Positions 40,718 through 50,093 of a DNA stretch of 64,000 bases are shown here, one piece after another. Positions within the stretch are counted from its first letter, which is position 1; every line of letters starts with the position of its first letter. The translations under genes and the position numbers were made by a program. The stretch lies in assembly GCF_001661495.1 (NCBI RefSeq), contig NZ_BDDT01000001.1:1-64000 (forward strand), read 5' to 3'. The stretch is from Pseudoalteromonas prydzensis. GTDB taxonomy: Bacteria > Pseudomonadota > Gammaproteobacteria > Enterobacterales > Alteromonadaceae. Under the pieces are notes generated by a model. It was not told where the DNA came from. It was given only the letters and a program-made list of their open reading frames with translations, and did no database searches.

Positions 40718-42196
40718 TTAAGCTATCTTTTTACGATTCGGTGCATGCTTTGAATGCACAATAGCTAAGATGATAAGCCCTATAACAGCAACCGCTAAGC
40801 CAATCGGCTTACCTAAATCGGCTGATAAATTAAAACCAATTGCCGCGGTCATGATGTAAGAAAGCGTCACAGAGGTGGCAATAACAGCAGGAATACTGGC
40901 TATCCAATGGAATGTGCCGCGATCAAATAAGTACTTAGTAGCCAGCCACAATACACTGGTCGATAACAACATATTTGAAAATGCAAAATAGCGCCAAATT
41001 ACTGAGAAATCGAGCTTAGTCATAAAGTAGGCAATGGTCAAAATTGGCACCGCTAGCAATAAGCGATTACGTAAACTTTGCGGAATGTTGAAAGCATCAA
41101 CCACCGTTAAGCGCAGAGAGCGAAACGCGGTATCACCCGATGTAATAGGGAAAACAGCAACTGCAATAATGGCCATAATACCGCCAAATACACCTAAGTA
41201 ACTATTCGCAATGTGGTTTACAACTAGACCTGGCCCACCTAAATCTAACATGGCTTTTAAGCCAGCATAGCCTTCTGGAAATGCTGCAATACCCGCCAGC
41301 GCCCATACACAGCCAACAATACCTTCACACATCATGGCGCCATAATAAACTGGGCGTACATATTTTTCATTAGTTAAACAACGGGCAATAATCGGTGCTT
41401 GTGTTGAATGGAAACCACTAATTGCACCACAAGTAATAGTGATAAATAACAACGGCCAAGTTGGTAAGCCATCTGGATTTGGTTCTAAAAAGTCATGGGC
41501 ATGATCGGCTTCAAAGTAAGCTAAAAAATCACCCGCGACAGGTAAATGCGGCGCATTCATTAATAATGAAGCAGCAACAGCAACAGTCATTACAATCATT
41601 AATAAACCAAAAATCGGGTAAAATTTGGTGATGATTTTATCGATAGGCAGTAAAGTGGCTAAAAAGTAATAACCTAATATTACCAATACCCAAAAGGTGT
41701 TATTGGCTAAAAACGTGTCTTTAAATAGGTCTAAATTACTTAATAGGCCTGCTGGGCTCATTATAAAAACCACACCAACAAAAAACAGTAACATGGCGGT
41801 AAAAACTAGCATAAAGCCTTTAAATATCACGTTGTAATATTTACCTGCAATTTCAGGTAAGCTTTTGCCATCTTCTTTTATACTCATTACCCCTGAGTAA
41901 AAATCATGTACAGCGCCGCCTAATACATTACCCAGTACAATCCAAACCAAGGCAACAGGGCCATATAAAGCACCAAGTATAGGCCCAAAAATTGGCCCTA
42001 CACCGGCAATATTTAAAAATTGGATTAAAAAAGCTCTAACTGGGTGAATAGGAACGTAATCTACACCTTCGCTAAAACGCTTTTGTGGTGTATCAACAGT
42101 AGAGTCCATCCCCGCTTGTTTTTCTACAAATGGACTGTAGAACTTGTAGCCTAATATTAGAATAGTCAAGCAGATAAAAAAGATGATCATAAGCAC
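40718..42196 (-). CDS. CstA-family carbon-starvation/peptide or pyruvate transporter (short form)
   Basis: The protein has 492 residues with about 12-14 helices. It carries the CstA core: FLIQFLNIAGVGPIFGPILGALYGP, then GAVHDFYSGVMSIKEDGKSLPEI and GAISGFHSTQAPIIARCL. E. coli CstA and BtsT have about 700 residues; this is the shorter CstA form found in many marine bacteria. The family moves pyruvate or peptides at carbon limitation. It is monocistronic and divergent from katB with a 290-base gap. Confidence 0.88.
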   Translation of the reverse strand: MLMIIFFICLTILILGYKFYSPFVEKQAGMDSTVDTPQKRFSEGVDYVPIHPVRAFLIQFLNIAGVGPIFGPILGALYGPVALVWIVLGNVLGGAVHDFYSGVMSIKEDGKSLPEIAGKYYNVIFKGFMLVFTAMLLFFVGVVFIMSPAGLLSNLDLFKDTFLANNTFWVLVILGYYFLATLLPIDKIITKFYPIFGLLMIVMTVAVAASLLMNAPHLPVAGDFLAYFEADHAHDFLEPNPDGLPTWPLLFITITCGAISGFHSTQAPIIARCLTNEKYVRPVYYGAMMCEGIVGCVWALAGIAAFPEGYAGLKAMLDLGGPGLVVNHIANSYLGVFGGIMAIIAVAVFPITSGDTAFRSLRLTVVDAFNIPQSLRNRLLLAVPILTIAYFMTKLDFSVIWRYFAFSNMLLSTSVLWLATKYLFDRGTFHWIASIPAVIATSVTLSYIMTAAIGFNLSADLGKPIGLAVAVIGLIILAIVHSKHAPNRKKIA

Positions 42197-42444
42197 GTTT
42201 CTCTTTTTGTATTTGTGTTATAGAGCGCGTTGTCGGCCGCTCCGAATGTCAAACTATGGATATTCGCTGAACGTTAGCAAAGCAGCCAATAACAAGCAAT
42301 TAGACCTTGTGGTAATGGTAATATGACTTTCAATCTTAAAAAGCGCAATAACAAACACAATCAATCCAAAATACAAATCACACCAATCTAAACAATCAAT
42401 TTTACCGAACAACAATCCTTACATACACTGAGCTCAGTTAAAAC

Positions 42445-42461
42445 GCTTGCGCGGCGCAAGC
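42445..42461 (+). other. GC-rich hairpin in katB leader
   Basis: GCTTGCGC, one G, GCGCAAGC, lying 25 bases before the katB start. It stands out in an AT-rich gap. It could be an mRNA 5' hairpin or a protein site; no T-run follows. Confidence 0.5.
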
Positions 42462-42485
42462 TCATAAAATACATGAGGTCGACAT

Positions 42486-44021
42486 ATGAATACTCAAAAC
42501 AATACAAACAAAAAATCATTTCTTACACTAAGTGCGCTTACATTAGCGATGGCACTACCAGCAACTGCAGCAACGATGCTCACAAAAGACAATGGCGCGG
42601 CTGTAGGCGATAACCAAAATTCAATTACCGCAGGTGAGCGCGGTAGTGTGTTACTTGAAGATGTGCAGTTAATTCAAAAGCTACAACGCTTTGCTCGTGA
42701 GCGTATTCCTGAGCGTGTTGTACATGCTCGCGGTACTGGCGCACACGGCGTATTTGTTGCTAGTAAAGAATTAAATGATTTAACTATTGCAGCTCCATTT
42801 AGTGAAGCAGGCAAAGAAACTGACGTGTTCGTGCGCTTCTCATCTGTTATTCACTCTAAAGGCAGCCCTGAGACACTGCGTGATCCACGTGGTTTCGCCA
42901 CTAAGTTTTACACCGATGAAGGCAACTGGGATCTTGTAGGTAATAACCTACCGGTATTCTTTATTCGCGATGCGATTAAATTCCCAGACATGGTGCACTC
43001 TTTAAAGCCTTCTCCTGTAGATAACATTCAAGATCCGAACCGCTTTTTTGATTTTTTCTCCTATGAACCGGGTTCTACGCACATGTTAACCTGGGTTTAT
43101 AGTGATTACGGCACACCTGCAAGCCTGCGTAAAATGGATGGCTGGGGCGTGCACGCCTATAAAATGATTAATAAATCAGGCGATGTTAAATACGTTAAGT
43201 TTCATTGGGTAAATCAACAAGGTATCGACAATTTAGACAGCAAAGAAGTGGCTAAAGTACAAAGCCAAGACTTCCAACACTTAACACGCGATCTATACGC
43301 TGAAATTGGTAAAGGCAACTACCCGAAATGGGATCTATATATTAAAACCCTTGATCCATCACAACTTGATGACTTTGACTACAACCCATTAGATGCGACA
43401 AAAATGTGGTTAGATGTGAAAGAAACTAAAGTAGGTACTATGACATTAAATCGTATGCCAACTAACTTTTTCCAATCAACAGAACAAGTTGCAATGGCAC
43501 CTGCTAATATTATCCCTGGTATTGAGCCATCTGAAGACCGCTTATTACAAGGGCGTGTGTTTTCATACGCTGATACCCAAATGTATCGCTTAGGTGCAAA
43601 CCATCAACAACTGCCTATTAACCGCGCAAAAGTTGATGTGGTTAATTACAACCAAGACGGTGCAATGAATTATGGTAACACCACCAGCAACGTAAACTAT
43701 CAACCGAGTCACGAAAACGTGACTGAAAACCCAATCGCCCGTAGAAGCCAAACAGAGCTTAAAGGTTATGTACAGCAAGCCGCGATTAAAAAACCGCAAA
43801 ACTTTGCCCAAGCTGGTGTGCTATACCGTGGCTTTAGCAAGCAAGAGCGTACTAACCTCATCAATAACCTTGCTGGTGATTTAGGTAAAGTACAAAACAG
43901 CGATGTTAAACACAAAATGCTCAGCCATTTCTACAAAGCAGATAGCGAATACGGCACACGTTTAACTAAGGCCGTAAATGGCGACCTGAAAATAGTTAAA
44001 CAACTGGCCGCAAAGCTTTAA
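42486..44021 (+). CDS. katB: Periplasmic catalase KatB
   Basis: Haem catalase of 511 residues with an N-terminal signal peptide (about 1-28, PATAA). The distal His is in RVVHARGTGAHG, the distal Asn region is DLVGNNLPVFFIRD, and the proximal haem Tyr lies in RVFSYADTQMYRLG. It converts hydrogen peroxide to water and oxygen in the periplasm. The pairing with a downstream ankyrin gene matches the katB-ankB operon of Pseudomonas, hence the symbol. AGGTCGACAT precedes the ATG. A hairpin with a T-run separates it from ankB. Confidence 0.9.
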   Translation: MNTQNNTNKKSFLTLSALTLAMALPATAATMLTKDNGAAVGDNQNSITAGERGSVLLEDVQLIQKLQRFARERIPERVVHARGTGAHGVFVASKELNDLTIAAPFSEAGKETDVFVRFSSVIHSKGSPETLRDPRGFATKFYTDEGNWDLVGNNLPVFFIRDAIKFPDMVHSLKPSPVDNIQDPNRFFDFFSYEPGSTHMLTWVYSDYGTPASLRKMDGWGVHAYKMINKSGDVKYVKFHWVNQQGIDNLDSKEVAKVQSQDFQHLTRDLYAEIGKGNYPKWDLYIKTLDPSQLDDFDYNPLDATKMWLDVKETKVGTMTLNRMPTNFFQSTEQVAMAPANIIPGIEPSEDRLLQGRVFSYADTQMYRLGANHQQLPINRAKVDVVNYNQDGAMNYGNTTSNVNYQPSHENVTENPIARRSQTELKGYVQQAAIKKPQNFAQAGVLYRGFSKQERTNLINNLAGDLGKVQNSDVKHKMLSHFYKADSEYGTRLTKAVNGDLKIVKQLAAKL

Positions 44022-44052
44022 TTATTAAAGTAATATAACTCCCAACCTTGAT

Positions 44053-44078
44053 GAGGAAGGACGCCCTTCCTCTTTTTT
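44053..44078 (+). terminator. Intrinsic terminator between katB and ankB
   Basis: GAGGAAGG, loop ACGC, CCTTCCTC, then six T. Placed between two genes expected to be co-transcribed, it would reduce ankB relative to katB rather than isolate it. Confidence 0.8.
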
Positions 44079-44091
44079 AAAGGATACACTG

Positions 44092-44565
44092 ATGCGTAAA
44101 CTATTTATTATTCTTGTCACTGTTTTAAGCTTCAACTCGGTTGCTGTAGAGCCAGCGCGCACCGACTCACAATCACAATATGAAAACCTACTTGCCTATT
44201 ATTTTGCCGCAGCGCGCACTGACGATAAAGAAGTGATCGAGCAATTCGTATCTGCCGGTATCCCAATCGACAGCTATAACAATAAAGGATATACAGCATT
44301 AATGATTGCCACTTATCACGGTAATACTAAGACAGTAAATTCATTATTAAACTTGGGCGCTAATGCATGTCTCGAAGACAACCGCGGTAACACGGCACTC
44401 ATGGCAGCCATTTTTAGAGGTGAGTTTAGTATTGCCAAAACCTTAGTAAGCCTTGATTGCGATAACGAGCATACCAACAAAGCAGGGCAAACAGCTGAGC
44501 AATTTGCACAAACTTTTGGTCAACAAAAGGTACTTGATTTACTCGCACAGGTTAAACAACCATAA
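44092..44565 (+). CDS. ankB: Periplasmic ankyrin-repeat protein AnkB
   Basis: The protein has 157 residues: a signal peptide (1-19, VAVEP), then about three ankyrin repeats, with the diagnostic GYTALMIATYHGNTKTVNSLLNLGAN and GNTALMAAIFRGEFSIAKTLVSL. In Pseudomonas, AnkB is needed for full KatB activity, probably as a scaffold. AAAGGA precedes the ATG. The start lies 14 bases after an intrinsic terminator, so expression depends on read-through or a promoter within katB. Confidence 0.88.
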   Translation: MRKLFIILVTVLSFNSVAVEPARTDSQSQYENLLAYYFAAARTDDKEVIEQFVSAGIPIDSYNNKGYTALMIATYHGNTKTVNSLLNLGANACLEDNRGNTALMAAIFRGEFSIAKTLVSLDCDNEHTNKAGQTAEQFAQTFGQQKVLDLLAQVKQP

Positions 44566-44567
44566 AA

Positions 44568-44589
44568 AAGCTCGGCATGTGCCGAGCTT
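44568..44589 (-). terminator. Intrinsic terminator for the S8 protease gene
   Basis: AAGCTCGGCA, TG, TGCCGAGCTT. On the minus strand it is followed by six T, so it ends the convergent protease transcript; the plus-strand side lacks a T-run. Confidence 0.85.
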
Positions 44590-44613
44590 GCTCTAGGAAT
44601 ATAATTAACTAAA

Positions 44614-47115
44614 TTAGTTAAACGACACAGTCACAATGTTCGAACATACATTTTCTGTGACACATAGTTGGTAGTCATATGCAGGTAACGTGGCATTACG
44701 AGCAAAGTCACGGTAACGACCATTATCTGCGGTTGTACCAACCAACTCGCCATTTCTATATACACTTAGTGTTTGCTCGCCAACTTGTGGCCAACTTAAC
44801 TCTACGCGCATAGTATTAAGGCGTGTTTTGTTGGCACGTACTAAGCTCAGTTCAATCTCAACGTCACTCACAACCACTGTTTGCATTGATGTATCAGTAT
44901 TGCCTTCGCTATCAGTGACCGTCAGGATTACTTCATAATTGCCTGCTTGGGCATAGGTATGGGCTGGGCTTGCATCTGTTGACGTAGCACCATCACCAAA
45001 GTCCCAGCTCCACTGCGTGATATCGTTATTTGCATCACGGCTAGTGTCTGTAAAGCTTACTGCAAGGCCTTGTGTGTCAAACTCAAAACCGGCCTCTGGT
45101 GGTTGCGGGCTAACTTCGCCAATGGCACTAAAAGTTAATGACCAATTATTTAAAGTACCGGTGTCTGCTGCATAGGTATCTTCAACATATAATGTCCAAT
45201 CACCCGTTGCCACTTCACCATTAAAATCAGCCAGCGCATAACTTTGTACTAAATCATCAGCACTACCGCCCGATTGGCTATGCAGAGTTGACGTGGTGCC
45301 TGTTGGTGAGGTTAACGTAACAATCAGATCGCCAATATAGCTATGTGAAATATTAATGTCTGCTTGGGTCGCAAAAACAGTCAGCGGATCATTGACTGTG
45401 ATCACTGAACTGATACCTGCTGTATCGTTATCTGGAATATCAACTGGGGCTTCATTGCTGTAAGTAAAATCATTTAAGCCCACCGGATCAACCAATAAGC
45501 GTACTGATTTTTGCTTAGCAAGCTCACCTGAACTGCCATTTACAGTAAAGTTATAGCTTCCCCATTGGGTTGCCTCTAACGTAGGCACCGTTAATGTTAC
45601 GGTATCGCCCGGAATCGCAGTGGTTGCTGATAAACTCGCCTGCGCCAAATCACTCACTAATTCGAGATCGACCACGCCATCCCACTCGGCTATCGAGCCA
45701 ATTTCAAAGGTATAGGTTGCAGTATCACCGGCAGTGATCTGCTGAGTAGTTGGTGTTACAGATAATTTAAAGCTTGGTGTTGGATCGGCTTCTTCAAGCG
45801 CTCTATTTGCATTAAGGCGTTTACCTGATACTGTTTTACCTTGTAACTGGGCGTTGTCATCACCACTGCTCATTAACAACTGTTTAAGCTCACTTGTTGA
45901 TAGCTCAGGATTAAGTGACAATACCAGTGCAGCAACACCAGCAACATGTGGCGTGGCCATTGATGTACCAGAGTAAGTTGCATAACTATTACCCGGTACG
46001 GTTGAATAAATAGCGCTGCCTGGTGCGCCAAGATCAACACTGGTTAAACCCCACTGCGAAAAGTCAGACATATTATCGTTACGATCAGTACTGGCCACTG
46101 ACAACACGCTTTCATGCTCGTAATTTGATGGATAATGTGGATTTTGGTCGTTATCAACGGCGTCATTACCTGCCGCTGCAACAAATAAAATGTCCGCTTG
46201 TTCACTGGCTGTGATCGCATCTGCAAGTGCTTGGCTAAAACCACCACCGCCCCAGCTATTATTCAGTACGCGCACATTAACACCTGCATTTTTCAGGCTC
46301 ACCATATAATCAATACACTTAATTGCATCGGATGTAGAACCTGATCCTGACGCATCTAAGAATTTACAGCCAACAATCGCCGCTTCATGGTTAACACCCA
46401 CGATACCGTTATTATTATTGCCTGTGGCGCCAATAGTTCCTGATACATGGGTACCATGACCTTGATCATCCATTGGATCGCCGACATTAGTGATGGCATT
46501 AATACCATGCACATCATCTATATAACCATTGCCGTCATTATCGATGCCATCGCCCGCTATTTCATTCGGGTTTATCCACATATTAGCCATTAAGTCGCTA
46601 TGGCTGTGATCAACACCGGTATCAATAACCCCAATAACAACATCTTTACCACCTGTGGTGATTGACCAAGCTTCTAGTGCATCAATATCCGCATCTGCGG
46701 TGCCACTAGATTGGCCTTCATTATGTAATCCCCACAGCTTTGAAAAATCAGGATCGTTAGGCGTACTGGCAATACTGACTCGATAATCAGGCTCAACGTA
46801 CTCTATCGCAGCGTGGGTTTGCAGTAATTTAATCGCCTGCTTAGTGCTCATTCCTGCAACTTCAAATTTAGCTAAGCGGCCCGATAGAATCGACGCATAG
46901 TTGTCATCAACCCCATCTTTATTTAAATCACTCACTTTTGCTTTTACTAAACTACGAGCTTGACTGCGCATAGCCTGCGAAGTGCCTTTTTTATACATTA
47001 CAAGCAACGAATTTTCAGCAGCACGAACTGTAGGCTCTGCGGTCATAGTCGTCACTTGCGCTGCAGCTAAACATGGCAAAACTGCCAAACTTAAAATAGA
47101 TAATTTAGTTTTCAT
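44614..47115 (-). CDS. Deseasin (MCP-01)-like S8 serine protease with P and PKD domains
   Basis: The protein has 833 residues: a signal peptide (1-19), an I9-type propeptide (about 35-112), and a subtilisin domain with Asp165 (VIDTGVDHSHSD), His220 (QGHGTHVSG) and Ser385 (GTSMATPHV). Then come a linker, a P-proprotein-convertase domain (about 550-680, with HSYIGDLIVTLTSPTGT), a PKD domain (about 690-775, WSWDFGDGATSTDASPAHTY) and a short C-terminal tail. This architecture and length match deseasin MCP-01 of Pseudoalteromonas, whose PKD domain binds and swells collagen. It probably attacks collagen fibres with the M9 enzyme. No copy of the GntR operator was found upstream, so control differs. 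Confidence 0.9.
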   Translation of the reverse strand: MKTKLSILSLAVLPCLAAAQVTTMTAEPTVRAAENSLLVMYKKGTSQAMRSQARSLVKAKVSDLNKDGVDDNYASILSGRLAKFEVAGMSTKQAIKLLQTHAAIEYVEPDYRVSIASTPNDPDFSKLWGLHNEGQSSGTADADIDALEAWSITTGGKDVVIGVIDTGVDHSHSDLMANMWINPNEIAGDGIDNDGNGYIDDVHGINAITNVGDPMDDQGHGTHVSGTIGATGNNNNGIVGVNHEAAIVGCKFLDASGSGSTSDAIKCIDYMVSLKNAGVNVRVLNNSWGGGGFSQALADAITASEQADILFVAAAGNDAVDNDQNPHYPSNYEHESVLSVASTDRNDNMSDFSQWGLTSVDLGAPGSAIYSTVPGNSYATYSGTSMATPHVAGVAALVLSLNPELSTSELKQLLMSSGDDNAQLQGKTVSGKRLNANRALEEADPTPSFKLSVTPTTQQITAGDTATYTFEIGSIAEWDGVVDLELVSDLAQASLSATTAIPGDTVTLTVPTLEATQWGSYNFTVNGSSGELAKQKSVRLLVDPVGLNDFTYSNEAPVDIPDNDTAGISSVITVNDPLTVFATQADINISHSYIGDLIVTLTSPTGTTSTLHSQSGGSADDLVQSYALADFNGEVATGDWTLYVEDTYAADTGTLNNWSLTFSAIGEVSPQPPEAGFEFDTQGLAVSFTDTSRDANNDITQWSWDFGDGATSTDASPAHTYAQAGNYEVILTVTDSEGNTDTSMQTVVVSDVEIELSLVRANKTRLNTMRVELSWPQVGEQTLSVYRNGELVGTTADNGRYRDFARNATLPAYDYQLCVTENVCSNIVTVSFN

Positions 47116-47714
47116 ATTCTGTATCCATAGTTAGAAATATCAACTTGTCGCATAAATGCAACTAAGATTTGCTAACTTCACTACTTTTGAAATATCACAT
47201 GGCAAGCCTTATAAATGAACAGAAAAGCCATAACACACAAGAAAAATTCGCATGATCACTAAAAAATCAGTCATTAACACTATTTTTACAGGTTCAGTTG
47301 TTAACAACACATTCATTTTTATGAGTTAAAGTAGTAAATACTGCGTTTACTTGATCCCATCATTTATTACCACTTTTTATCTAAAATCGGTAAGCACACT
47401 CAATAAAAACCATAACCAACTGAAAATAAAGCAAATTAAAAACCCCAAAAAAAGATGATTTAAGTCTTTTTCAATTCACCATACAGTGATCATTCGTTGA
47501 TAACGGTTACCAACGAGTGCAAGCAGTTGACTGTTATCACAGTGCTACTGTTATCAACATCACTCTTCACTCTCTTTTGCAAGAGTGGGCTTTTTTGCTC
47601 TTGATATCACAAAACTTAATCAGCAAGGCATGCTGAAATACAACAATGCAGCTTATTTTGATGCTTAATAGCACTGAAATAGCCGCTTTAATAATTATAA
47701 GTTAAGGAAAAATC
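47116..47714. promoter_or_regulatory. Long leader/control region between protease and curlin genes
   Basis: About 600 bases without a gene. It contains the palindrome GTTGTTAACAAC (47297-47308). Three related words lie close together: TTGATAAC near 47496 and TGTTATCA near 47532 and 47550. They form a plausible cluster of regulator sites for the curlin gene. A hairpin with a T-run (47569-47596) follows. The promoter of the divergent protease is also here. Confidence 0.5.
47569..47596 (+). terminator. Terminator-like hairpin in the curlin leader
   Basis: CACTCT (47569-47574) and AGAGTG (47583-47588) form a stem, then GGC and six T. It lies about 120 bases before the curlin start, so it could act as an attenuator or end an upstream small transcript. 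Confidence 0.55.
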
Positions 47715-49229
47715 ATGAAGTTAAAGAAATCATTATTAACATGTGCAGTCGCAGTTGCATTAAGTTCAAGCTTTGTTGCACAGGCAAATATTGATGATAA
47801 AAATCAATCAAGCTCGGTATTAGCAAGCCAAGTATCTAGTACTGCGGTGGGTAATGTACTCACCATTGAACAAACCTCATTACAAGGTATCGGTAACGAT
47901 GTAATGGTCACGCAACAAGGTGATGGCCTTGAAGCAAACGTGACAAGTTTAGGCGATAACAACAGCATTAGCGTTGATCAAAAACAACTTCAAAACTTGT
48001 CGTTAACCTACACCACTGGTGATAACAACACCTTAAGCCACACTCAAGATGGTGAGGTTAATGGCGCATTATCTGATATTACGGGCAATGATAACACCGT
48101 CACAGTCGCGCAATACGGTACTGGCTTTTTTGGTATTAATAACGAAGCGATTAACGTAGTTCAAGGTGACAACAACGATATTACAGTAACCCAACAAGAT
48201 GGCGGCCATTGGTTCTATAACTTTGATTTGCAAGGCAGTGGTAACCAAATTAGCGCATCACAAGCGGGCCTTTTAAATGAAGCGACGCTGTCGCTCATCA
48301 GCGGTGACGAAAACACCATTGAAGTGACTCAAAACGGCTTGTTTAACGCATTTACCCTCAATGAACTCGTTGGTAATGCCAATGAAGTTGTGATCGATCA
48401 AGATGGTAATTTCAATGCTGTTACCGCTTTATCTATGCGTGGCGATGATAGCAGCTTAGAGATTGAGCAAGCGGGTGACTCAAATACAGCTTCATTCGCG
48501 GCTGTTGAAGGTAACGATAACGACCTAGCAATCGATCAAGAAGGTAACAACAATACCTTTACTTCAGAGTTATTTGCCGGGAATGACAACCAGGTTTCTA
48601 TTGATCAACAACAAGATAATAATCAAGTTGGTGTTGATGTACTCGGTGATAACAACGAACTAACGGTAATGCAAAACGGTGCAATGAACGAAACTTACCT
48701 AGGCGCGATCGGTGCTGACAATGAGTTTTCAAGCACACAAATTGGTAGCGAAAACAGCGCCCATATCGCTAACTTTAATGGTGATGGCAATGATGTTGAT
48801 TTAACTCAAGCTGGTGATATGAACACCGCATTGATCCAATCGTCATACCCTGACACATCGCTTACATCAAACGATAATGATATTAATATCAATCAACTGG
48901 GTAGCACTAATGAGGCTGTTATTACCTTTGCGAGCGTAATTGATAGTAATAATAACACGGTCGATTTTGTACAAAGTGGCGACCTAAATGCTATAGATTT
49001 AGTCATGGAAGGTAGCAACCACTCAATTGATATTGCCCAACAAGGCGATATGAATATGGTTGCCGGGATTGACGGCGGTGCATTTGTTGTTGGTGGTGAC
49101 AATATCAACTTTGAAGTATCTCAAGTAGGTAACGGTAACTTGGTCGAAGGCTATATTACCAATTCTAATAGCTCTGTGATCATCACCCAAGTAGGTGATT
49201 ACAACACAGCTACTGTGACCCAAGAATAG
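47715..49229 (+). CDS. Large curlin-repeat fibre protein
   Basis: The protein has 504 residues: a signal peptide (1-24, AQAN), then about 20 imperfect repeats of 21-29 residues. Units follow GDNNxxxVxQxGxxN, for example GDNNSISVDQ, GNANEVVIDQDGNFN and GDYNTATVTQ. This is the strand-turn-strand pattern of CsgA/CsgB, with Asn and Gln ladders. E. coli CsgA has five repeats in 151 residues, so this protein is several times longer. It is followed by csgE, csgF and csgG but no second curlin gene, so nucleator and fibre functions may be in one chain. It is exported through CsgG to form surface amyloid. AAGGAAAAATC precedes the ATG. Confidence 0.88.
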   Translation: MKLKKSLLTCAVAVALSSSFVAQANIDDKNQSSSVLASQVSSTAVGNVLTIEQTSLQGIGNDVMVTQQGDGLEANVTSLGDNNSISVDQKQLQNLSLTYTTGDNNTLSHTQDGEVNGALSDITGNDNTVTVAQYGTGFFGINNEAINVVQGDNNDITVTQQDGGHWFYNFDLQGSGNQISASQAGLLNEATLSLISGDENTIEVTQNGLFNAFTLNELVGNANEVVIDQDGNFNAVTALSMRGDDSSLEIEQAGDSNTASFAAVEGNDNDLAIDQEGNNNTFTSELFAGNDNQVSIDQQQDNNQVGVDVLGDNNELTVMQNGAMNETYLGAIGADNEFSSTQIGSENSAHIANFNGDGNDVDLTQAGDMNTALIQSSYPDTSLTSNDNDININQLGSTNEAVITFASVIDSNNNTVDFVQSGDLNAIDLVMEGSNHSIDIAQQGDMNMVAGIDGGAFVVGGDNINFEVSQVGNGNLVEGYITNSNSSVIITQVGDYNTATVTQE

Positions 49230-49236
49230 GGATATT

Positions 49237-49252
49237 GGGGGGCATGCCCCCC
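49237..49252 (+). terminator. GC-rich palindrome between curlin gene and csgE
   Basis: GGGGGGCATGCCCCCC is a perfect 16-base palindrome, 8 bases after the curlin stop and 12 before the csgE ATG. It probably reduces or stabilises transcripts so that the fibre protein exceeds the export machinery. No long T-run follows, so it may be an mRNA-stability element. Confidence 0.6.
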
Positions 49253-49264
49253 ATATTTAAACAA

Positions 49265-49663
49265 ATGTTAGTGAAACCCTTTATTACTGCCCTAAGCATG
49301 TTGTTTTTAACCACATTCACTGCCTTATCTCAAGGTGCTGAGGAGTTAGAAATAGATGGCCTAGTGCTTGATCGCAGCATTAGCCGTTTTGGTCACCAAT
49401 TTTATTTTGAATTTTCAAATTTTTGGCGCGACCTACCTTCAACTGCTGGTTTTAATATCGAAATAAAAGAAACTGTACTTCCTCGAGCGGGTACACAACT
49501 GACCTTAGTGATGAATAATCAAATTGTATATATCACCTATTTAGGCCGTCGTTTAGAGCCAATAGATGAACGTGTGGAACACGCTTTATACAGTGTAATG
49601 GATGCAATGGCGCGCTCTAATTTGCATCAAGCGTCGCCTGATATGGCAAAAAATGGATGGTAA
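49265..49663 (+). CDS. csgE: Curli assembly protein CsgE
   Basis: The ATG of MLVKPFITALSM is chosen because it gives a clean signal peptide (cleavage near SQGAE); a TTG start at 49235 would put the GC palindrome inside the gene. The mature part has ELEIDGLVLDRSISRFGHQFYFEFSNFW, FNIEIKETVLPRAGTQLTLVMNNQIVY and TYLGRR, the hallmarks of CsgE. CsgE caps the periplasmic mouth of the CsgG pore and selects substrates. No good ribosome site precedes the ATG, so it may be poorly translated or coupled. The csgF start follows 2 bases after its stop. Confidence 0.88.
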   Translation: MLVKPFITALSMLFLTTFTALSQGAEELEIDGLVLDRSISRFGHQFYFEFSNFWRDLPSTAGFNIEIKETVLPRAGTQLTLVMNNQIVYITYLGRRLEPIDERVEHALYSVMDAMARSNLHQASPDMAKNGW

Positions 49664-49664
49664 A

Positions 49665-50093
49665 ATGACCCCCTACTCAATAAAAAATATAACAACAATA
49701 CTAGTCCTGTTATTCCCTTTATCAATCTCTGCCACAGAACTTGTGTATACGCCTATTAACCCGAGTTTTGGTGGTAGCCCGCTCAATGCCAGTATGTTGC
49801 TCAACAAAGCACAAGCACAGAACAAACATAAAGCGCCAATCATTGAGCAAAGCTACGCGGAGAAATTTCAAGACTCACTAGAGCGAACTTACCTAAATCG
49901 TATGGTAAGAGAGATCACCGATATTGCCTTTGGTGAAGATATCGACGAAAGTATTTTTAACCAAGACTCAATTTTTTTAAGCGGCGATTATGAAATTCAA
50001 GTGATCACCAGTACCGTAGATTCAATAACTGTGCGAATCACCAACACCACCGACAACAGTGTTGTGGTGATTGAAGTGCCGAGGTTTAGTTAA
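49665..50093 (+). CDS. csgF: Curli assembly protein CsgF
   Basis: The start is set at the ATG of MTPYSIKNITT, just past the csgE stop. The protein has 142 residues. After a signal peptide (about 1-21, ISATE), the mature N-terminus ELVYTPINPSFGGSPLNASMLL is the CsgF segment that plugs into the CsgG barrel. It ends in GDYEIQVITSTVDSITVRITN. CsgF anchors fibre nucleation at the surface. The csgG ATG follows directly after the stop. Confidence 0.93.
   Translation: MTPYSIKNITTILVLLFPLSISATELVYTPINPSFGGSPLNASMLLNKAQAQNKHKAPIIEQSYAEKFQDSLERTYLNRMVREITDIAFGEDIDESIFNQDSIFLSGDYEIQVITSTVDSITVRITNTTDNSVVVIEVPRFS

Noticed and set aside
47715..49229. Repetitive DNA suggesting a CRISPR array
   Set aside because: The repeats are imperfect coding repeats of a curlin protein with an intact frame, with no constant spacer-repeat pattern.
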